Source: Aphelenchoides besseyi
Taxonomy: Eukaryota > Nematoda > Chromadorea > Rhabditida > Aphelenchoididae
Direction of reading: 5' to 3'
Assembly: GCA_024699855.1 (NCBI GenBank)
Contig: JAMPIQ010000003.1
Coordinates: 1,612,001-1,676,000, forward strand
Length of the DNA stretch: 64,000 nucleotides
The notes under the pieces are model-generated. The model saw only the letters and a program-made list of their open reading frames with translations. It was not told the origin of the DNA and did no database searches. Position numbers and translations under genes: made by a program. Numbering within the stretch: position 1 is the first letter of the stretch; each line of letters begins with the position of its first letter. Below are positions 20,598 through 31,720 of the stretch, piece after piece.

Positions 20598-23500
20598 ATG
20601 TCGTCTAGTGAAGATGAGAGTTTGGGAGATGCGCGAGAAGTAAGTCACAAAATTGGCGTATTGTTATTTATTAGTTATTTTCAGATCGAGGAGGAAGGAT
20701 CGTCGAATTCACCGGCCGGATCGGATGCCGAAATGCCTCAGTCGAGTGCACGAAAACGCCGTCAGTTGGACAGCGACGATGAGGAGGACGAGCCGCCGAT
20801 AACGCAGAAAAAATCGAAGTCCAAGAAATCGCGACAGGTTTCGGACGACGAGGAATCTGAAAGTGAGGAGGAGGAAGAATCTTCGGGAGCCGAAGAGGAA
20901 CCGGCTAGTAAACGTCGAGTTCCAACCAAGCGAGTAAGTTCATCTTCTCGTAGTTTTTTATTTTTGGTTTAGCGTCGTACAGTCCACGATTTCATTCAAG
21001 ACGATGTGGAAGTGGATGACGATGAAGAGGACGAAGACGCCGACTACGTCGACGATGATATCATGATCAACCCGGCGGAACGTCGTGAAGCCGAACGAGC
21101 AATGCGCGAACAGGAACAAAAGAACGAACGACCGTCATATCGCGACAAATTAGCGTATGTTTTCATTTTTGGTTTATGTTCTTAATCGAGTGTTTAGAAA
21201 GATGACCGTAGAAGAGATGGGTCGCTATTTTGAAGCTCGACACGCCCAAGAGAGTCACGCCAATCGTTCGATCAACGACGAAATGTTAGACTCCATTTCG
21301 CAGAATTCACTTCTGCCCACAACAAAAGATCCAAATTTGTGGATTGTCAAAGTTCGAATGGGCGAAGAAAAGGCAACAACACTCCAATTATTGCGTAAAT
21401 GTATTGCCTTCTCTAACATGGACGATGTGAGTTGAAATACTTTGCGACGCATAATTGAATGGTACATTTCAGCCAACTTTCGTTACATCGATCATTTGTA
21501 AGGAAAACCTCAAAGGAATCTTGTATGTTGAGGCACGCAAGAAGGCTCACGTAGCGCGATTGATCGAAGGCATCGCGTCGATTAATCCATTCGACATTAA
21601 AATGGTTCCGATTGGCGAAATGGTTGACACGTTGAAAGTCGTCAAGAACATTCCTAACCTTAAGATCGGGGATTATGTTCGTTTGAAACGAACAATGTAC
21701 AAAGGCGACTTGGCACAAGTGGATTGGATTGAGGTTGCTCGCAATCAAGTCCATTTACGTTTGTTGCCACGAATTGACTACAAGAAAAAGCGTGGATTCC
21801 TTAAAGACGTGAGTTCTTTTCATATCCATGTGATCGAATTAAAAGTTTTAGTCTCAAAACGATGACGATGAGTACGGAGATGAAGAGCTTTCGACGTTCA
21901 AGAAGGCGATCAATCGAAAGTCCGCAAAGGTTCGACCACCTCCAGCGCCATTCGATGCCGACAGAATTCGTGAATTGGGGGCCGAAACTAAGAATGATGG
22001 CGAATTTGTGGCGTGCGAAGGAAATCGTTATAGAGGTGGATTGTTGTATAAGAGTTTTCCGTTGACTGCTGTGGTATGTAGTCATTAACAAAAGATAGAT
22101 ATTAGTTGTTTAGACTAACGAGAACATTCGACCGGAACTTGAAGAGTTAAAACATTTTCAAGATACTCCGACCACTGATCCGGATTTTTTCAAAGAATGT
22201 GAGTGAATATTAAGGAACATTCGTCGATGAATATTCTTTTTAGTGTCACGAACGAGAATCAAAGAAGATCTCAACGTTTTTTTCGTTGGCGACGTGGTTG
22301 AAGTTGCGGAGGGCGAGTTGACGAATCTGCGTGGTACCGTTCAATCAGTCGAAAAAGACGGAATTGTGATTTTGCCTGATCACGAAGAACTCAAGGTTTG
22401 TAACTGATAGTAGCCATTCCTAAACTGATGAGTTTAGAAGCCGTTGAAATTCAATCCCGGCGAATTGCGCAAATTTTTCAAAGCCGGTGATCACGTTCGC
22501 GTAACTGGTGGACGATACGAAAACATGACCGGTAGTGTGGTTAGCGTTGATGAGCTAGAAGTTGTGATTATCTCGGATTTAAATTTGGATCACGTATGTT
22601 ACTCCATTTTTTATTGACTACTGAATTTGTTGCAGATGAAAGTGCGTCCTCACAATGTTCGTCTGGATGCTCAAGTCTCGACTGGCGTAGATCAATTAGG
22701 TCAATTTCAATTCCACGATCTTGTTACGTTGGACAACGACACTGTTGGAGTGATCATTCGATTGGAACGAGAGTACGTGGAGGTGCTGAATGCACAGGGA
22801 AATGTTGTGCGTGCAAAAGCGCTAAGTATTCAACCACGACAAGTAAAGTTCGCAAAAGCTTTCGATTCGTTGGGCAACACCATTCAAGCTGGTGATCGTG
22901 TTAAAGTCTCCGATAATTTTACAGTAAGTAATCAGTTGATTAAATTTCACGAATACCTTTTCAGCGTGCATTTCGAGATGGCGACGATGAGCGAATTGGC
23001 GAAATCAAATACATTTTCCGAAGCTCGGTTTTCATTTACTCACGAAAGTACACAAAGAATTCGGGTATCTTCGTTTGCAGAAGCAAAATGGTCACTTTGC
23101 TCGGCGCCAACAATGCACCGGCAGTCACCGAAACCACGAATGGTGAGTATTTTAAAGAATTTATGATTATTAATCCCCAAAATTCAGCTTCATTTCTCGA
23201 CGGTTTGAAGAGTCCTCGACATTCTTTGGGTGGTGGCGGTGCCGTGAATCCTGGAGCCACGCCATCCGTCCATTCTTCCGCGTTCTCACAAAACGGCAGG
23301 TCCGGAGGTTTTGGAGGCGGTCGAGGTGGTGCAAATGCGGGAGCTCCGCGTCGTGATACGTCAATCATTGGCAAAACAGTTCGAATCAAACAGGGGCCCA
23401 TGAAAGGTTAGAAACAAACTTTTTATCTCTGCTAATCTCACTTGTTTAAGGATATTTGGGAATGGCGAAAGACGCAGATGATACGACAGTTCGAGTGGAG

Positions 23501-24754
23501 CTTCATGCTCAACCAAAAGTAAGAACAATTTAATAACTTCATTGAATTTTTGTCTGTAGACAATTAGTGTCGATCGATCTCGAATTGATATTGTTGGAGC
23601 TCCGAGCTCAACCTCACGGCCAACAACCACTCCGTTCGCCGGTGGTCGAACTCCGAGTTCAGCGGATCGCATGGGCCGAACTCCGCTATACGCTGCTGGT
23701 TCTCGTACTCCGATGTATGGCGCTGGTGCGAATACGCCAATGCACGACTTCGGTTTGTTTTTCTAATTTAAATTGTATTTTCACTTCAACATTTTAGCCG
23801 GTGCTCGTACTCCAAATTATGGTGCTATGACTCCTGCTTACACGGACGGCGGCCGCACGCCATCTCACAACAATGCTTGGGACCCGTCGAACGTGGCCGC
23901 AACTCCGGCACGTTCGGTTGTGCCTGAAGACGAGGAAGATGAAGAAAAATACTATGCAGGTTCGGAGGCCGGTAAGTTATAGACCGGAAATGTTATGTCG
24001 TCAATGGGCCCCATTTTTCAAAGCCAACAAGTGACTGTTTTCTTTTTGTCAAAAGACCGGAAATACAAAAACTGCATGCCTCAACGCGTTTTCATTTTCT
24101 TTGTACTTACTCGTTCATTTTCAGGTCAATCGTATTTGAACGCACAGACACCGAGAAGCAGTTCGATGTATCAGGAATACGCAAGCAAATCGCCCTTCTC
24201 TCAAAACTACGAAATGGGTGCTGATTCCACCGCTTACTCGAAATCTAACCTTATGACTACTCAAGTGGCTGAAGAAGCACGTATGTTTCTAAATCGTAGA
24301 GAGTAATCGATGTGTCCGAATGCTTTCAGCTGACAGCTTCATCAAATCGGGTCAATGGTGCACGTTGGAATTGTCCGTTAAAGCTTCGAGTTTGTATCCG
24401 GACGAAAGTGTTCGCGATTTGGAAGGAATAATTCGTTTTGTCAATAAAGATTCATGTAGTGTCTACTTCGAGGATTTGGAAATGGATCCAAAAGGAGGAG
24501 ATCGTCTTATTCCGTTCGAATTCATCGAGCCTCTTCAACCGTCTGAAGGCGACCGAGTAAGCGAACTGATTGCTTAAACAAACGAAGTAATATTCCAGGC
24601 AAAAGTTATTTATGGCCAACCCGATCAGGGCATTGTTGGAACAATCGTTATGATGGACCAAGGAAACTTGATTCTGCGTCCTGACCAAACGAACGATGGA
24701 CGAGAAGCTAACCTAAAGATGAATCCTGCGCGAAATCACTGTAAAATCTACTAA
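20598..24754 (+). CDS. spt-5: Transcription elongation factor SPT5
   Basis: Large subunit of DSIF, which with SPT4 clamps RNA polymerase II and controls promoter-proximal pausing and processivity in the nucleus. The ATG at 20598 begins an acidic, Ser-rich N-terminus (SDDEEDEPP, SESEEEEESSGAEEE, VDDDEEDEDADYVDDD), followed by the NGN domain (LWIVKVRMGEEKATTLQLL ... GILYVEARKKAHVARLIEGI), then several KOW modules (NLKIGDYVRLKRTMYKGDLA; DVVEVAEGELTNLRGTV; DHVRVTGGRYENMTGSV; VGVIIRLEREYVEVLNAQGN; KTVRIKQGPMKG), and a C-terminal repeat region rich in G-R/A-T-P units (about 23560-23900), the substrate of CDK9 in other species. It ends with a final KOW-like domain and the stop at 24754. Around fourteen short introns; AATAAA near 24811. 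Confidence 0.96.
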
Positions 24755-25084
24755 TCCTTTTTTCCAGCTTTTTTAAGTTTACCATATTTAACGATTGATT
24801 TTTGTATTTTAATAAATGTTTTATGTTCACTACGTGAAAAAGTCGACGTTTGGGGGGATTTTTGGGATAATCTGTTTATTACGGGTGTTCGTGAAAAACA
24901 GCAATACGAATATTGTATATTACAAAACAAAATATATAGTGTTTAAAAAACGTAAATTGAAAACAAATCGCAAGCGCTAGAAACGCTTCAATAAATAATC
25001 TTAACTACTAGGAAATCGAAATAGCAACCAACACATCGCCGCTACCGTAAGAATAAACGCATTATCTTCTTCAACACGGAGAGA
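24755..25084. other. Convergent 3' region
   Basis: Between the stops of SPT5 and the minus-strand unknown gene. Contains AATAAA on the plus strand near 24811 and several T/A-rich runs; no gene seen. Confidence 0.5.
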
Positions 25085-26507
25085 TCACATAGGCGAAGCA
25101 AAAATCGAACGACCAGCAAAGTTGTTTGGAATGTACGAATCTGTCTTGTTAGGCAAATTAAAGTACGACAACATGCCCAGTGTCTCAGAAGTTCTTAAAA
25201 CGATGGACATTGAATTGGAAGATTTGAAAACTCACAGAATTGGAATTCGATATCCGATCATCGTTCCGATCGCTCCTTTTTGCAACAAGTTCTTGATGGT
25301 CGTCGGCATATGTTGTCCACATAACGGTAATTTCGAACTCATGATGAAATTCAACTCGAGGATTCCATCAGTCAAGTTCATACGCTCGTAACTGTGCGGC
25401 ATTCCCATTGGTATTTTGCTGAATAAGTTAGGTGCAAAAACTATCTCGGTCCAAGAACAAGTCGGAAGAAAGATTTTGAATAAACGGTAATAGTGTGGAG
25501 TACGATCCTTGCGAACAACAAACGCTACAATACGATACAAAACGTAGCCGTACTCGCCGTCCAAAGTTGTAGTGACACGCTTGAAGAAGTGATGATCGAT
25601 TTGCGGTTTCTGAAATCGCACACCAGAATGAAGATAAAGTGATGATTATGTTTACGTTAACATTCGGAATCTTCTCCACTGTGTAGTTTTCATATACGAA
25701 CTCATCGTTCGCAGGAACCGATTGGTTGGGTGAACGCAAACACGTACGATAAACGTTCGGAATCAGTAAGTTATGATGAACGTTATTTACGTAGGATTCA
25801 TCGTAAACGTACAACCAAACCGATCCATTGGTATCTCGATGCTGGTGAATACGAAAATTTCCAGATAGGTTCGCTCCATGAATTTCGATTTGGCGAACAA
25901 CCTCATTTAGCTTCAAATCGTAGAGCAAACAAGTGCGGCTGTAGGGCACACGAATTAGAACACCAAAACCGTTCAAATCCTCGACTGGTAAGATCAGATC
26001 CTGAAAAATGATTCAGTTCGAACTAAGTGAGAGTATTGCAAAACCTGATGAATATCGTTGTATAAGTGCTCATTGACCGGTCCCAACAGATTGTGGCTCA
26101 TGACCATTGAAGAGGTTTTAAAGTCGAGTTGTGTGTTGGAGAGAATCAATTCTTTTGATTTAACTTCTTGCCACAAAATCAAAACGCACTCGGGAGCCAA
26201 TGCGTAAATGTCGAAAATACGATTCTCTGGAATTCTCTCTTCCTCGTCGTTAGGTGTCATGTCGTTGAGGATGCTTAAAAAACGAGAGAATCAATGTCTT
26301 AAAGATTGTTTCCTACATATGTTTCTCATTCCAAATGTCCAGGACCATCAAACGATTCTTTTTGTTTTTGACATCGCGATTGAACGCGTAAACGAATCTC
26401 CCCGAGTTTCCGCGATTGAACATTCGCCATTTGCTCTCGTTTGGGATGTTGAAGAAATTAGTTGGCACCGAGCCAACACCGTTCGATATGGGTGCCCGGT
26501 TAGACAT
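25085..26507 (-). CDS. Conserved-looking protein of unknown function
   Basis: Five exons join in frame through GT-AG introns into about 410 residues. The ATG at 26507 (MSNRAPISNGVGSVPTNFF) follows a TTTTTAG acceptor, so it may be in a second exon. Segments include RMLMVLD-type beta-rich stretches, VLILWQEVKSKELIL, VLIRVPYSRTCLLYDLKLNE, SVWLYVYDES, GEYGYVLYRIVAFVVRK and SYERMNLTDGILELNF. The alternation of hydrophobic strands and turns hints at a beta-propeller-like or WD-like fold, but no repeat consensus is visible. No signal peptide or transmembrane helix, so likely intracellular. The C-terminus (GRSIFASPM) is added by a final splice near 25220. Confidence 0.7.
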
Positions 26508-26961
26508 TGCGACGTTGAAAGAACTAAAAACCAAAACATTCAACTCGGAAATCAAGTGCGATTTTTGGAAAAAAATTCAAATCAATTACGCAAAGAACAC
26601 TAATTTTCGATAAATTAACAATAAGCACGGAAGCAGGTTTGTTCATTAAAAAAAAACAAAGCAAACCAACGCCGTTAATTCCGTTCTTTTATTATCGATT
26701 GCCAACAATTCGGCCAAAAAACTCCGTCAAGTCAATTGACGAAACATCATCGTTGTGAAGACAAACCACAACATCGAATAAGAAAAAGTGTCCAAAACTT
26801 CCAATAATAACTTCTAAGTAACATGCAAGCAAAAACGGGATCTTTCCTACTTAATCCGACCGCTTGCTTAAATCTTCTTCGACTCGCAAGTCTCACCGCA
26901 CTATCCAACTGGCAACCGGCTGGGCCGCCAACGCCACATCTCTGACGCAGCTTAACCGCGA
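26508..26961. other. Intergenic, becoming GC-rich after 26880
   Basis: No coding exon seen. Base composition changes sharply near 26880 from AT-rich to GC-rich, leading into the hairpin listed next. Confidence 0.5.
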
Positions 26962-27015
26962 GGTGGGTGGCATCAGCGGTCTAGCGTTGAGTCGCTAAAC
27001 GATGAGTACCCCACC
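26962..27015 (+). ncRNA. Possible structured RNA: three-tier stem-loop
   Basis: Nested complementary segments in order: GGTGGG (26962-26967), CATC (26971-26974), TAGCG (26982-26986), a TTGAGT-centred loop, CGCTA (26993-26997), GATG (27001-27004), CCCACC (27010-27015). Together they form one imperfect hairpin of about 54 nt in a GC-rich patch within AT-rich DNA. Strand is not determined because an inverted repeat folds on both. It could be a small RNA precursor, part of a larger RNA, or chance. Confidence 0.4.
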
Positions 27016-27044
27016 GCTTACGATCAAAGAAAAAGAAAACGCGA

Positions 27045-27122
27045 GCAACAGGAATCGAACGCGGGACTAAATTAAACGCGAGCAAATTAGAATGCGAAAA
27101 AAATTTGACCGAGCGGCCGAAT
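27045..27122 (-). tRNA. tRNA-like or tRNA-derived element (no clean cloverleaf)
   Basis: The minus strand has a good polymerase III B box, GTTCGATTCC (complement of 27051-27060). About 60 nt upstream is a weak A-box-like GGCCGCTCGGTC, and T-runs follow the element (27020-27042). The T-arm stem and acceptor stem do not pair well, so this is more likely a tRNA pseudogene or SINE head than a working tRNA. No anticodon is assigned. Confidence 0.35.
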
Positions 27123-27400
27123 GGGGGGATTAAGTAGGAAAGAACCCAAAAACGAACCATAGAGTCAATCTCAATCACTTCTTTTTAGCCAAACTACAAG
27201 TTCACAAGTACAACTGCAGGAGCCGCGTTATAGTTTGAAACTACGGGAGAAAAGTTCGCTTGAAATTGCTTTTCGACACAACTGAACGCTTGAAATTGCG
27301 ATGACGGGTCGATAATCGCGAGCATTTAAGCAAGCGCTAAGAGTTGAAATGCACCATTGATTCTAATCGGCACCCGCCTTTCAATCGACTTGCTAGGAAA
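27123..27400. other. Intergenic before SDR 1
   Basis: Promoter region of SDR 1. Unlike the other SDR genes here, no GAGTATAAA motif was found. Confidence 0.4.
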
Positions 27401-28407
27401 ATGAGTTTTGAAGGGAAAGTTGTGATCGTCACCGGTAAGTCTGTAAGGGGAATAGACACTTCAATTCGTATTTTAGGTTCAAGTAGCGGCATTGGACAGT
27501 CGGCTGCCGAGCTGTTTGCCGCCAAAGGCGCCAGTCTGACGATCCACGGTCAAAACGAAGAACGTTTGCAGAAGACCGTCGAGTTGCTCAAGAAAAACGG
27601 AGTTTCGGAATCGCGTTTGCTTGTTGTTCGTGGACCAATTGAAAAAGAAGAAACTCGAAAACAACTGATCGATGAAACGGTCAAGAAGTTTGGGCGTTTG
27701 GACGTTCTGGTACTCACGAGTATCCACTTCTGATTTTTTGTGTTGATTTTAGGTCAACAATGCAGCTTGTGGTCAATTGCCCGGTTTGGTGCCGAACAGT
27801 CTCGAAAACTTGGATTATTTGTATCAAACCAATCTTCGCTCCGTTTACCATTTGTTCGAATTAGCTCTTCCGCATGTTCTTAAAACGAAGGGAAACATCG
27901 TAAATGTTTCGTCCGTGGGTGGAAAGCAATCGTATCCCGACAATATTCCTTACGTTATTTTGAAATCGGCTTTGGGTGAGTGTTGAGAAGAGGGTATTTC
28001 AACGATTTGCGGGTTCAGATCATCTCACTCGTAATTTGGCTTTGAAACACGCAGCTGATGGTATTCGAGTTAACACCGTTTCGTATGTTTGTTTGTCTTT
28101 AGTCACTATGCAATCAGTTTAGACCCGGTGCTACGCTCACCAATTTCGTTCATACAACAGGAAAGTCTCAAGCTGAAATCGATGGATTTTTCAAATTCTT
28201 CGCCGATAACGTCATCCCGAATAAACGATCTGGTTCTCCAAAAGAAGTTGCTAATGTGATTGTTTTCTTGGCATCCGAAGAAGCGTCGTACGTTACTGGT
28301 TAGTTGAAAGAAAAGGTCATTAATGCTTTGAATTCAAATTTGCAGGCTCTGACTATGTCGTGGACGGTGGTGTGATGGCCGGACGTGCACCGCCCAAAAT
28401 GGATTGA
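27401..28407 (+). CDS. Short-chain dehydrogenase/reductase (SDR) 1
   Basis: Classical NAD(P)-dependent oxidoreductase of about 260 residues, probably cytosolic; substrate unknown. The start at 27401 gives MSFEGKVVIVTG, and splicing to SSSGIGQSAAELFA completes the cofactor motif TGxxxGIG. Then come LDVLVNNAA (formed by splicing at about 27712-27753), NIVNVSSVGG with the catalytic serine, and the active-site pair in PYVILKSAL (Y-x3-K). The end is VVDGGVMAGRAPPKMD. Introns near 27434, 27712, 27975, 28085 and 28300. The downstream genes on both strands are paralogues, as is the nested SDR at 50.1-51.2 kb. The family matches the dhs group of nematodes but the exact orthologue is not assignable. 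Confidence 0.92.
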
Positions 28408-28797
28408 TTTAATGCACATGTTACAATCTCATGATCTGAGTAGCGTTATTCGAATAAACAGATATTCAAAATATCTTTCAAACTGTTTACCATTAGGAAT
28501 AGGAAATGTTCGGTTTTAGTACCAAGCGCTTCGTAGTATGAAAAAAGAGTGTAAGACCAAACTTTTTTGACTTTTTTTATAAAGCAGGAAAGGCGGGAGT
28601 GATGAGCAAGCGAAAGAAAAGAGTCCAATTGTTCTTGAAGTTTAAACGTGCGATTTCAGCCGTTTATAATTGGGCACCAAATGTCGAGAGTATAAAAGAA
28701 ACTGCTGGACTTTTATCAGATCTCAAATGCCCGAAACTGCAAATTGAATGCGGTTTTTGAATTCGGGACTCTAACAAAAAAGTTCTTAGATTGAAAA
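28408..28797. other. Intergenic between SDR 1 and SDR 2
   Basis: Contains the SDR 2 promoter (TATA listed separately). No gene seen. Confidence 0.5.
28691..28698 (+). promoter_or_regulatory. TATA box of SDR 2
   Basis: GAGAGTATAAAAGAAAC about 100 bp before the ATG. The same core (AGTATAAAA) is upstream of SDR 3 and SDR 4. Confidence 0.6.
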
Positions 28798-29074
28798 ATG
28801 AGCTTCGAAGGCAAAACGGTTATTGTTACTGGTGAGTTTTTGTTCTGTATTCTTTCATTTGCTTCGTAGGTTCGAGTAGTGGCATTGGACAGGCGACGGC
28901 TCTTCTGTTCGCTCAACAAGGAGCTAATGTGACGATTCACGGTCAATCCGAAGAGAAAATGAAAGTACGTAGATGGAAAGCTAATAGCAACTTGTGTTGT
29001 AGTCGACAGTCGAGTTATTTACCAACGAGAAGAAGATACCGATTGAGCGAATTCATTCGATTCTGGGTCCAATT
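28798..29074 (+). repeat. Inverted repeat arm 1 (5' part of SDR 2)
   Basis: Matches the reverse complement of 30834-31109. I count three differences by eye: one substitution in codon 2, one C/T near the end and one base missing from the other arm. The match covers exons and introns alike and stops abruptly. Confidence 0.9.
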
Positions 29075-29943
29075 GAATCGGAAGAAACTCAAAAGAAGTT
29101 AATCGACGAAACAATCGAGAAATTTGGTCAATTGGATGTTTTGGTTTGTCTTCCTAAAAATCTCTTTACAACGAACTTGAAGATTAACAACGCAGGACTA
29201 TCTCATCGTTCTGATTTGGATCCAAACTCGTTGGAGAATTTGGGTTTGTTGGTCAGCGAAATACTCACACGTGTGTTTGAAGATTACGTGATGCAGATCA
29301 ACTTGAAGTCGTTGATTGCGATGACTCGTTTGGCGGTTCCACACTTAGAAAAAACGAAAGGAAACGTTTGTTTATTGTTCAATTACTTTTATTAACTGAG
29401 TTTTAAGGTGGTCAACGTTTCTTCAATCGGAGGACAACGAACAGGAACAAATTGGGTTCCGTATTTGTTGACTAAAGTATGTTAATTAAATTACTTATTC
29501 ATTCAAAAATTTTAGGCATCTGTTGGTAAGTTTGTTTGTTGCGCATTTTCTTATGAATATCACAGATCATTACACTCGCAATGCGGCAATTGAGTATGCC
29601 GATCAAGGAATACGTGTGAATGCCGTAAGGTAAGTAACTATAAAGTCTCAATTAAATGTACTTCAAGCCCCGGAGCAACGATAACCGCGTTTCTGGAAAG
29701 ACACAACGTGCCCAAATATCAAGCCGATGCATTTATACGCCATTTCGAAGTGAGTTGGAAGCTTGTAATATCAATAATTACTCTCAGGACAATGTGATTC
29801 CATTAAGAAGATTGGGACAAGCTGACGAAATTGCCAACGTCATCGAGTTTCTAGCCTCCAACAAAGCCTCCTATTGTACAGGTTCAAATTTTGTCGTTGA
29901 TGGCGGTATTTTGGCTGGTCCACCAATTCCTCGTGGCTTTTAA
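28798..29943 (+). CDS. Short-chain dehydrogenase/reductase (SDR) 2
   Basis: Intact classical SDR. The start at 28798 (MSFEGKTVIVTG) is spliced to SSSGIGQATALLFAQQ. It continues with LDVL-INNAGLSHRSDLD, VVNVSSIGGQRTG with the catalytic serine, VPYLLTKASVDHY with the Y-x3-K pair, GIRVNAVSPGAT and the closing VVDGGILAGPPIPRGF. About eight short introns. Its first 277 bp, including two introns, are almost identical to the inverted SDR 3 copy 1.8 kb away, although the rest of the two genes has diverged; this implies gene conversion or a recent partial duplication. Confidence 0.92.
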
Positions 29944-30107
29944 GTTTGCTCGTTAATACCGTTTATTTAAACATAGTAGCTCACAGACAATACTGTTTTT
30001 TTTTCAATAAACTACAAGTGAATTTAAGATTTTCCCGTCGACATTGGCGGTGAGCGTTACGATGATTTGGAACACGGCTTCGGTCGTGGTGGGCCAACTA
30101 AGTTCAA

Positions 30108-31109
30108 TTATTTGTGTTTTATGTTTAAAAACAAACCCAAAAAACCACCATCCACGACGATCATACTACCAGTCATATAGGAAGCTTGATCGGAAGCGAC
30201 AAAAACAATCACATTTCCAATTTCACTTGGATTACCAACTCGTCGTAACGGCACCAACGTCTCTATCAGATTTCCCTTAGAAGCCGTCGGAAAAGCCTGA
30301 TTCTTTTCATCGTGTCGTGACACAAATTCAGTCGCTATTATTCCGGGGCTAAACGTAAGGTTCAAAGGTCATCTATTAGGCAAAGTAAACTGACCTCACA
30401 GTGTTAACTCGAATTCCTTGATCGGCATATTGAAGAGCTGCATTTCTGCTGTAGTGATCTAATGCCGCTTTGGCACACATATATGGATGAGCAGTTGGAA
30501 ATGCTTTCATTGATCCGACTGCCGAAACATTCACAACGTTTCCGTGTGTTTTGGCCAAATGTGGAACCGCTAACATTGTTAATGCAACAACACTAAGAAA
30601 AAGGTTAAATGAGACTTTTAAATCGTAATCACCTCTTCCAATTAACATCGTAAACAAAGTCCATGTTTTCAAGCGATGTTGGATCCAAATCAGAACGATG
30701 AGATGCTCCCGCGTTGTTCACCTGAAAGCAACCATCTGTTTTTCAATCCTATTTTCAAACAAACCAAAACGTCAAGTTGACCAAATTTCTTGACCGTTTC
30801 GTCAATCAAACGTCGTTGAGTCTTCGGATCTTGAATTGGACCCAAAATCGAATGAATTGCTCAATCGGTATCTTCTTCTCGTTGGTAAATAACTCGACTG
30901 TCGACTACAACACAAGTTGCTATTAGCTTTCCATCTACGTACTTTCATTTTCTCTTCGGATTGACCGTGAATCGTCACATTAGCTCCTTGTTGAGCGAAC
31001 AGAAGAGCCGTCGCCTGTCCAATGCCACTACTCGAACCTACGAAGCAAATGAAAGAATACAGAACAAAAACTCACCAGTAACAATAACCGTTTTGCCTTC
31101 GAAGTTCAT
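30108..31109 (-). pseudogene. SDR 3, frameshifted (pseudogene or sequence error)
   Basis: A paralogue of SDR 2 on the opposite strand. It starts MNFEGKTVIVTG at 31109 and has the same first exons. One base is missing between 30858 and 30859 relative to SDR 2, which shifts the frame after KKIPIE and leads to a stop within about 20 codons. The rest of the coding sequence is well kept beyond the break: NNAGASHRSDLDP, NVVNVSAVGSMKA, the active-site HPYMCAKAALDHY and VVDGGFLGLF near the end. With a single lesion this is either a very recent pseudogene or an assembly error. If the latter, it encodes a normal SDR. Confidence 0.8.
30834..31109 (-). repeat. Inverted repeat arm 2 (5' part of SDR 3)
   Basis: The partner of 28798-29074, one base shorter. 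It ends at the start codon on one side and at GTCCAATT on the other. Outside it, the two genes differ at many positions. Confidence 0.9.
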
Positions 31110-31171
31110 TGTTATCGTAAACCTTTACACTATTTATCTCAAATACGATATCTTCCGCAAAGACCGTTTCC

Positions 31172-31179
31172 TTTTTATA
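31172..31179 (-). promoter_or_regulatory. TATA box of SDR 3
   Basis: Minus strand reads CAGAGTATAAAAAGG about 65 bp upstream of the ATG. It lies outside the duplicated tract yet resembles the motif of SDR 2. Confidence 0.55.
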
Positions 31180-31349
31180 CTCTGCATTCGTCAGTTCTTC
31201 TCCAAGGGTAGCAAAAAGTTACAATGGGCGTATACGTAGTTTGTGATTTGGAAAGACGCGAATCAAAAGAAAACAAATGTTTTCAAGGTTCAACGTCCAA
31301 AACTTTTTGTGCTCTGAGATCCGTTTTCAACGTAATCACAGACAAAGGT

Positions 31350-31700
31350 TCATTGAGAGCAAATGTAATAAATAACAACAACATGTCCAAACAAAGCAAT
31401 CCATGAGTGATCAGAAAAAATCAAAATAATCGTAAGCAAAGAGACAGCAATACCAAAAAATTTAAAGTTTTGCTTTTGCATCTCCATTGCATTCAAATGA
31501 ACTTCAATTGGCATTGTTCCTTGAGCCATTTGCTCCTAAAAACCCTTTAATCATATCTTCATAGTCTTCAATTACCCGAACTTTTCTTCTGCTTTGAAAC
31601 ATTGCGAACACAACAACCAACCAAATTGCTTCAAAGATCCAAAAAGCCAAAGAACGAGACGATCGAATGATTTGTTCAAACGGAGTCGGGAATTCTTTTC
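31350..31700 (-). CDS. Possible small membrane protein, start unresolved
   Basis: Two exons joined by a 41-nt GT-AG intron (about 31530-31575). Confidence 0.42.
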
Positions 31701-31720
31701 CGAATGTTTCTTTTCATTCC

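Noticed and set aside
27104..27120. Plus-strand GACCGAGCGGCCGA resembling a Leu/Ser tRNA A box
   Set aside because: The only B box nearby is on the opposite strand, so no tRNA can be built on the plus strand.
28716..28946. Minus-strand frame identical to a plus-strand frame at 30961-31239
   Set aside because: Both are antisense shadows of the duplicated SDR 2/3 first exons; the identity reflects the inverted repeat, not a gene.
31221..31406. Plus-strand frame MGVYVVCDLERRESKENK
   Set aside because: It overlaps the end of the minus-strand membrane-protein candidate and has no splice or family support.
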